Shown here one piece after another: positions 58,030-64,000 of a stretch of DNA of 64,000 bases. The DNA lies in assembly GCA_028023455.1 (NCBI GenBank), contig JAQFVV010000027.1, positions 10,475,845 through 10,539,844 on the forward strand. Reading direction: 5' to 3'. The notes below the pieces were generated by a model. The model was given only the letters and a program-made list of their open reading frames with translations, was not told where the DNA came from and searched no databases. Source of the DNA: Epiperipatus broadwayi. Taxonomy: Eukaryota > Onychophora > Udeonychophora > Euonychophora > Peripatidae. The number at the start of each line of letters is the position of its first letter. Within the stretch, counting starts at the first letter, position 1. A program made the position numbers and the translations under genes.

Positions 58030-59160
58030 ATATATATATTGTGCCTTTTTTATTGATATACCCTATCCTAAAAATAAAATTGGGAATAGATTGTATTATA
58101 TATAATTTTAAATTTTATAAAACAAAATTTTAAAAAAATAAGATTCACCTATTAAATTGTGAAAAATAACAGTATGTTAATTACCCTAGGATTTGAACTT
58201 GGACTTAATTAATTTAAACTTGTATACAAGTTAAATTTTGTTACGATATTTGGTCTTAAAGGTATCCAAATGATAAAATAAAAAACTATAAGTTAATAAT
58301 ATTTTATAATCAATAATCATCTGATAATAATTAAAATGATAAGGGAGTTCAAACCTAATTTGATAAAGGGAAATATGCATTATATAAATGAATAATTAAG
58401 TGTGTACACATTTGGGATTATTTATCAAAAACTGTTTCCATGAAATCTTAAAACTTAATTTCTAAAATAAATGTTTAATATTCATTTTTGGAATTTTATG
58501 ATTAAAAGTTCATAGGATTAATCTCAAATTTAATCTGTATGAAATAAAAATGATTTAAATTGTATTTTATTCAGTTTCTAAAAAGTATTGTTTTTTTTTT
58601 TTATTACTAGTAAATATTTTTAAAAGATAATATTTGTTTTTAATAATAGTTTAGCTAAAAGCAAGTCATTAAATATTTAGAATCAAAGAAGTTGGAAAAT
58701 TGGCCAATGAGAATACACTATTTGAAATATATAAACAAGCAGACGATATTTGTTGGAAAAAGTTTTTTTTTTGGAGGCAAGAAATCAGTTATAAATTGAA
58801 ATATATATAAAGCAAGTAACTGGGTTTTGTTGGATTGGAAAAAAAATTGTGCTGAAGTTTTTAAACAAAATTGTGCTGAAGTTTTTAAACATTATTATTA
58901 TTTTAAAAAGAAAAAAAAACCCAAGTAATTAAGGATGATTAATTTAAGGATTTTAAATTGTATAGTAACAAGTTTTCAGTAAGATGAACAGCTGAAACAA
59001 AAGAAATCTCTGCTGGCCAAAAAAACAACAATCAATGAATTCAGTGGAGTATTCTAAAATCGTTATATTAAGAAAATAAACCAATGGAAAGGAAAAAATG
59101 TAAATGTGTACCAATGTTTTACCAAGAAATCTTGAAACAGGAGGAATAAACTATAAATAA
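58030..59160. other. No gene; small tandem duplication
   Basis: A 23-base unit containing TTGTGCTGAAGTTTTTAAAC is duplicated at 58,846-58,890. Otherwise AT-rich DNA with nothing recognised. Confidence 0.5.
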
Positions 59161-59167
59161 TATATTA

Positions 59168-59524
59168 ATGTATAAGTATAAGGTTAAGCAAGATCAAATG
59201 CATAGGCTTGTTAAATGTCAACATATTTATGAAACACTAAAAGGAAATAAATACATAAATAAAAGAAAAATCAGTTGTGACCAAGCTAAAGATATGATTA
59301 TCAAGATAATTGAAATTAAGTTAAAAATAAACTCGAATGAAAATATTTATATATTAATAAATGTAGTTAATACTCAAATGCAGATTATGAATGTTTCTCT
59401 GAATAAAAAATTTTTGAGTAGAAAAGATTTAAATGTAATATCATTGGGGAACCTAACTTTTAAGTATAAGGAAAACTTTTATGATAAACTATTGGTAGGG
59501 TTCAATGGAAAAGGAAAATTCTGA
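59168..59524 (+). CDS. Unrecognised 118-codon ORF
   Basis: The frame is rich in K, N and I but not strictly repetitive (for example CDQAKDMIIKIIEIKLKINS). It ends near a purine-rich stretch. No domain, signal peptide or membrane segment is evident. In DNA of this composition an open frame of this length is expected by chance about once in a few such windows. It may be a relic of a transposon gene or nothing. Confidence 0.15.
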   Translation: MYKYKVKQDQMHRLVKCQHIYETLKGNKYINKRKISCDQAKDMIIKIIEIKLKINSNENIYILINVVNTQMQIMNVSLNKKFLSRKDLNVISLGNLTFKYKENFYDKLLVGFNGKGKF

Positions 59525-59529
59525 CCAAG

Positions 59530-62040
59530 GATTATATTTATAGAGAAAAAACTATAGCGGTTTCCTGGAAAACTAAAACATTTAATTATTAGTACTGTCA
59601 ATGGAAAAAAAAGCAATCAATATATAAAGGAAAAACAAAAGTAAAATAAAGCGTGATCAGTGACATTAGCTTGCATTTAGGAAGAAGGTGCAATATGGGA
59701 TCTATTACATGTGAATATTATTAAGGAAAGCATTAAGAGTAACATGAAGATCCGGATTATCCAGGTTGAAATGGAGTTAAATAAAGTATATCATATAGGT
59801 GAAAAGCAACCTGCGATCTTGAAAAAAAAAAACATACCTGGTGGATAACTTGAGAACTTGAAAAATTTCTTAGTTTTACAAGTAATCAAATAAATATAAA
59901 AGAATGAAAAGTGGTAAAGGATTAGTATGTGACAAGTTAGAAGCATGCTAAGGAAGAAGAGCAATTGAGATATTATTAATAAAATTTATATATATATATA
60001 TTTTTTGATGAACCTGTATGTTCAAAAAAAGAGAAAACGGATAACATATTGTTTATATATCTAGTTAAGTTTATGTTTTAAAATAATAATTGTTAATATG
60101 GGGGAGGTGATAAATCAAGAGATGGGGAAGTCAATATTAACATAATTTGTTTATTTATGCTCGTAATCGTGTAAAGTTTTATTTGATTGAATATTCCTAA
60201 GTTATTAAAATAACTGTCTATATGTAGATCGTAAATTACCCACACAAAAATAATAAAGAAAGATATTAGAAAAAAAAAAGGAGGGGGGAATCTGTGTTCC
60301 AATATAATATTAAATAACAAATGGTGATATTTAAAATTTGATCTGATGTTAAATTATTAATCCGATAATAGCATTAGAATATAGTTAGAGAATTTTAATT
60401 GATAAGTTTTCATGAGCATTATTTATAATACAAGTATAAGACAAATAGGAATTTGAACTCGTAACTTAAATTATTAGAGAAGATTAAGATAAATATTTTT
60501 ATTCAGTACAGTTAGCACTAGAGTGTAGCTTATATACATTCAGCAAATATTCTGAATGGCAATTAAAGATTAGGTAAGAAGAGATAAATATCTAGATTGG
60601 ATATGACAAAGGAAAAAAAAGATTTATTGTAGTTTTATGATATCATTAAGTGATAAACCTATAAGAAAATTAAGAATAAGGTAAAAGGGATCAAATGGCC
60701 AATATCACAAAACAAACACAGGTAAAATAATCGGTCATAATATAATAAAATTATTTTACTTGAAACTAAAATATCATTCCATATTTTTTATTTTCTTGTT
60801 TTTCATTGCAATTTATGAAATGTAATTAATAAAAAAGGGGGTCATTATTAAAAAAAGAAAAGAGAGAGATTGATTATGTAAGACACACATTATTTGATAG
60901 CACCAGTAATAAAATTCAATATCGTATAATATTTGATTGTATTATCAAGAAATTTCTTGATAATACAATGTGGAATATTGTGGAATAGTTCATTGCAAGT
61001 AAGGGGAATATAAATGTGTAAAAAATTTTAAGTACTGTATATTGTTATACTATATTTGTTATATAAAGATTTGTTGTTTTATGTTAATTTATCTACTAAT
61101 TTTGTTACATTATTAAACTTTGTACATAAAATGTTATTAAATTTAATGTTTTAAAAGCCTAAGTGTCTAAAGTTGCATTTCTTTTGTTGGAAAATCATCA
61201 TTACTTCATTATCATCAGAGAGTACTAATTATCATATGCATATTAACTAAAAATACGATTTAAAAATCTGAAGAAAAATTGATCCGGCATAAGATGTTGT
61301 ATCACAATTATCTAGGTAAATCTTTATTAAATTGAATATTAAATTATTGTAAACTGCTTTGGTCATATCAGTCATCTCTCAAATACATTGCAAACTTAGT
61401 AAAGTTTATTTATTGTTAAGAAATCATCTTAGGCAGCAGGTTTATTTAAAGTTTGACATGATGATTACAATTGAAATAAAATAGTGATATGGTTCTAATT
61501 ATAAATAAATGTTATGAATCATCTCTCAAATGATATATTACCTATAGAGTTCAGTAAAATCCCTCTTGATATTTTATAGGTGATATAAATAGTCAATTAT
61601 GATCAATGATAATATTGAGATCTCCTTAGAATAATATTGTTATTATGGTTATTCTTAATGATAGTGTTATAAAAGTACTACTAATAAAAGATTACTATAC
61701 AGTAAAATAATACTACAACTTATTGAGTTGGTTAATTTAAATTTATTAAGTATTGATGTTTTATACTATTTATTTAAGCATTATGGTTAGTCATGAGAAT
61801 ATTTAGATAATGAACAAGGAGGAATATCTGGATATTCTTATGCCACTGAATAAATGCTTTAGTATTTATTTAATGTTAAAGAGTATGTAATCTTGTTAAT
61901 AGGATAGGTGAGTCTCACAACTGTTATGGTTGATTAATTATAGTTGAAAAATGGTAAGACTATTAAATGGTACCTAGATAAAGTCCTAATATAGCCTAAG
62001 GTAGAGAATTAGCACATCTTCTAGGGATTGTCCTCCTAGT
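59530..62040. other. No gene seen; one perfect palindrome
   Basis: AT-rich DNA. ATTGTATTATCAAGAAA and its exact reverse complement abut at 60,936-60,969 (17-bp arms, no spacer), able to form a cruciform or hairpin. Nothing else was recognised. Confidence 0.55.
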
Positions 62041-62046
62041 GTCAGG

Positions 62047-62050
<4 letters not shown>

Positions 62051-62107
<57 letters not shown>
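62051..62107. repeat. (TA)n microsatellite
   Basis: About 28 uninterrupted TA units. A shorter run is at 53,442-53,465. Confidence 0.95.
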
Positions 62108-62109
<2 letters not shown>

Positions 62110-62110
<1 letters not shown>

Positions 62111-62800
62111 TAAAGTAGTATCTCTAAAAATCAGGTGTATACAAATTTAAAATTGCAGCATGAGCTATATGATTTACTTCGTAAAATGTAAGTTTTAAAT
62201 ATACCTATAATGTGGGAAGATGCACCCACTTCTGGACTGACAGATGACTGTGATATGATTGAGATAAGATGAAAGATGTACTAAGTTAAGAATATATATT
62301 TGGAAATATATGTATGTGACACAAATTTAATTTGTAAGTAATAATCTTTAGCAAATAATTATTCCCACCAATTACTTTTCAAAAAAAGGCATAATTAGAC
62401 TAGACAGTATTGCTTTTTATTAACCTTTTAATTATAGCCTTTAAATTTAAATATATTGTAATGAGCACAGACGTTCATTACATTGTTGTTTTTTTTTATT
62501 TATTAAACATGAAAGTAAATTAAAAAGTTCGCATTTAAAAATTTTCTTTTAGAATTAAAAATTGAAATTAAATATCATCTTAAACTCTTATATATTAAAT
62601 CGCACAGATACTGAAAAATTATTAAAATAAAACTTTATTAAAGAAAAAGTATTTTAAAACTAAATTTTAAAAAGATTTGGAGATGAAATTATATCTTTAA
62701 ATTTATCTTTAAATATATTTTTGATTTGGAAAACAGGTTAATTAATCAGAAATGGAAATGATTGTTAATTAGTTAAATGTAAACCAGCCTTCGGCATTTA
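62110..62800. other. No gene seen
   Basis: AT-rich DNA without recognised signals. Confidence 0.45.
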
Positions 62801-63227
62801 AATGTAAAAACACCGGTCAGATAAGAAAGCAATAGAAACTGTTAGCAAATAAGAAGAAATCCCTATGGAACCGGACCTCAACGAAAAGGATCATCTCATC
62901 GATGACGTAATGTTAAGTCAATCCTTCGAATATGTATAAAAGGAAAATTTGGAAATTATTAATTAGTGACTGGAAATTGATTATTACGATGTGACTATAT
63001 GTAGTAGTCCGGAGTTGGAGGAATTGACAGACGCACGGTCAATTCTTTCAGCTGTTAAAGAAGGGAGAAATGAACTATCGTTTCCTACATTGAGGACCAA
63101 CTAAATTAAAAAACCTTCGAATGAATAAATAAAACAACGGCTAAATGGATACCAATTTTAGGACGGCGTGGGAATTTACGTTCATGGCAAGCAACGGATA
63201 AAGTTGGACGTTTTAAAAATCGTAAGA
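62800..63227 (+). promoter_or_regulatory. Candidate promoter and 5' leader exon
   Basis: The segment has raised GC, a CRE-like ATGACGTAA (62,902), a TATA box (TATAAAAG, 62,935), then about 250 bases of mid-GC leader ending at a possible splice donor (TC|GTAAGA, 63,222). Frames in the leader are short (for example 18 codons from ATGGATACC), so it would be largely untranslated. It parallels the candidate at 18.6 kb (CRE, TATA, GTAAGA). Function is inferred from motif order. Confidence 0.3.
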
Positions 63228-63229
63228 AC

Positions 63230-64000
63230 TTATATATTTACTTGAAACAATAAGAACTCTAAATTTTAAAACTTTTTAGTAAATAATGCAATAGAATCCT
63301 ATCTGACCAAACTAAATTCTTCATTAATAATGTTATTTGATGTATTTTTTTTCTTATTTATTTTGTAAAATCATTTCCATTTATTTATTTTTTGTTCTTT
63401 AAGTTTTATTATGATTGTTGTTTTCCATTAAATTAATTATATAAATGTTAAACTTAAGTCGGGCGTGAATGGCTGTATAGATTTGTAAAGTTATATTAGG
63501 GGAGGGTAATCTTGGGTTATTTGTTTCGTGGTTAAATTGGGTCAATGGATTGGATATATTGGTGTGATTAGTAGATGTAATATTGGTTCGCTACGGGCAG
63601 AATCGCTTCATACGCCGCACACTTCCGTTTGCCTATGGAAGGAATTATAAGTCGGATACCGCAGTTCCTTTCTATGGAGTTTTTTGTTTTATTGCTCTTC
63701 TTTGCAGATAGATGTAATATTCCTATCTCATGAGAAGCAATTTCTTCTCTTAACCTTTTGTGCTGCCGTATTTTATTACATTGAATACATCGATATATCA
63801 GATGAATTGATGCCAGTTTGACTACGAATTTTAGCCTAAGGTTAAATAGGGATAGAATGTTTATTTTCAAAAGCAAATTTATGTGGTCTATTCATGCTCA
63901 ACCCTAAATAAAAATGCATTAAATTTAAGTTGTTTATAGACGCTTGCATGGATTGTTTATCGGTTAACTATATTTGCGTTTTCATATTTGATCAAAATAT
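63230..64000. other. No certain gene
   Basis: A 102-codon minus-strand frame at 63,568-63,876 includes a cysteine/basic stretch (HLIYRCIQCNKIRQHKRL) and lies in slightly GC-richer DNA. No family was recognised and no start context or splice sites support it. Confidence 0.3.

Overview
This is a gene-poor, very AT-rich stretch (by eye roughly a quarter G+C) of a metazoan nuclear genome. The evidence is long A/T runs and microsatellites, tRNA-derived SINEs with A-rich tails and target-site duplications, a non-LTR (RTE-like) LINE, Penelope-like elements (PLEs) with a C-terminal GIY-YIG endonuclease, palindromic MITEs and candidate splice sites. There are no bacterial operons, rRNA genes or CRISPR arrays. 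An invertebrate is likely; arachnid or other arthropod, flatworm, cnidarian and mollusc cannot be separated from this window.

Layout. 1-9.8 kb is mostly unique AT-rich DNA with a decayed PLE endonuclease fragment at 5.4-5.7 kb. 9.8-15.1 kb is a head-to-head inverted PLE dimer bounded by a 14-bp direct repeat. A pogo/Tigger-like DNA element (9,915-10,857) and a 5'-truncated LINE whose frame is still open (11,556-12,619) are nested inside it. 15-41 kb is repeat-laden intergenic or intronic DNA: SINEs, foldback MITEs and several interspersed families carrying a hammerhead-like motif, including a ~315-bp-period array at 19-20 kb. 41.3-43.4 kb has higher GC and holds the most convincing ordinary coding sequence, a 69-residue terminal exon on the minus strand at 42,206-42,415, plus an ambiguous second exon-like block. 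44.5-47.6 kb has a gag-like charged ORF and complex tandem repeats. 50-58 kb has more hammerhead-like repeats, two further LINE fragments, and two minus-strand promoter/LTR-like segments (52.2-53.1 and 55.9-56.8 kb). 58-64 kb is AT-rich with one unrecognised ORF, a (TA)n tract and a promoter-like segment at 62.9-63.2 kb.

Main theme. At least five repeat types (two PLE families and three short non-autonomous families, here called HH-A, HH-B and HH-C) carry the same small fold: CTGANGA, a short stem II, GAAA, a minimal or palindromic stem III, a cleavage-type UH, and a closing stem I. Several copies keep the full core, and two HH-A copies show a compensatory base-pair change in stem I. This fits the known association of minimal hammerhead ribozymes with PLEs and with small non-autonomous retroelements of animals. 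Every copy here also has an extra unpaired nucleotide next to stem II relative to the textbook core, so catalytic activity is an inference to be tested.
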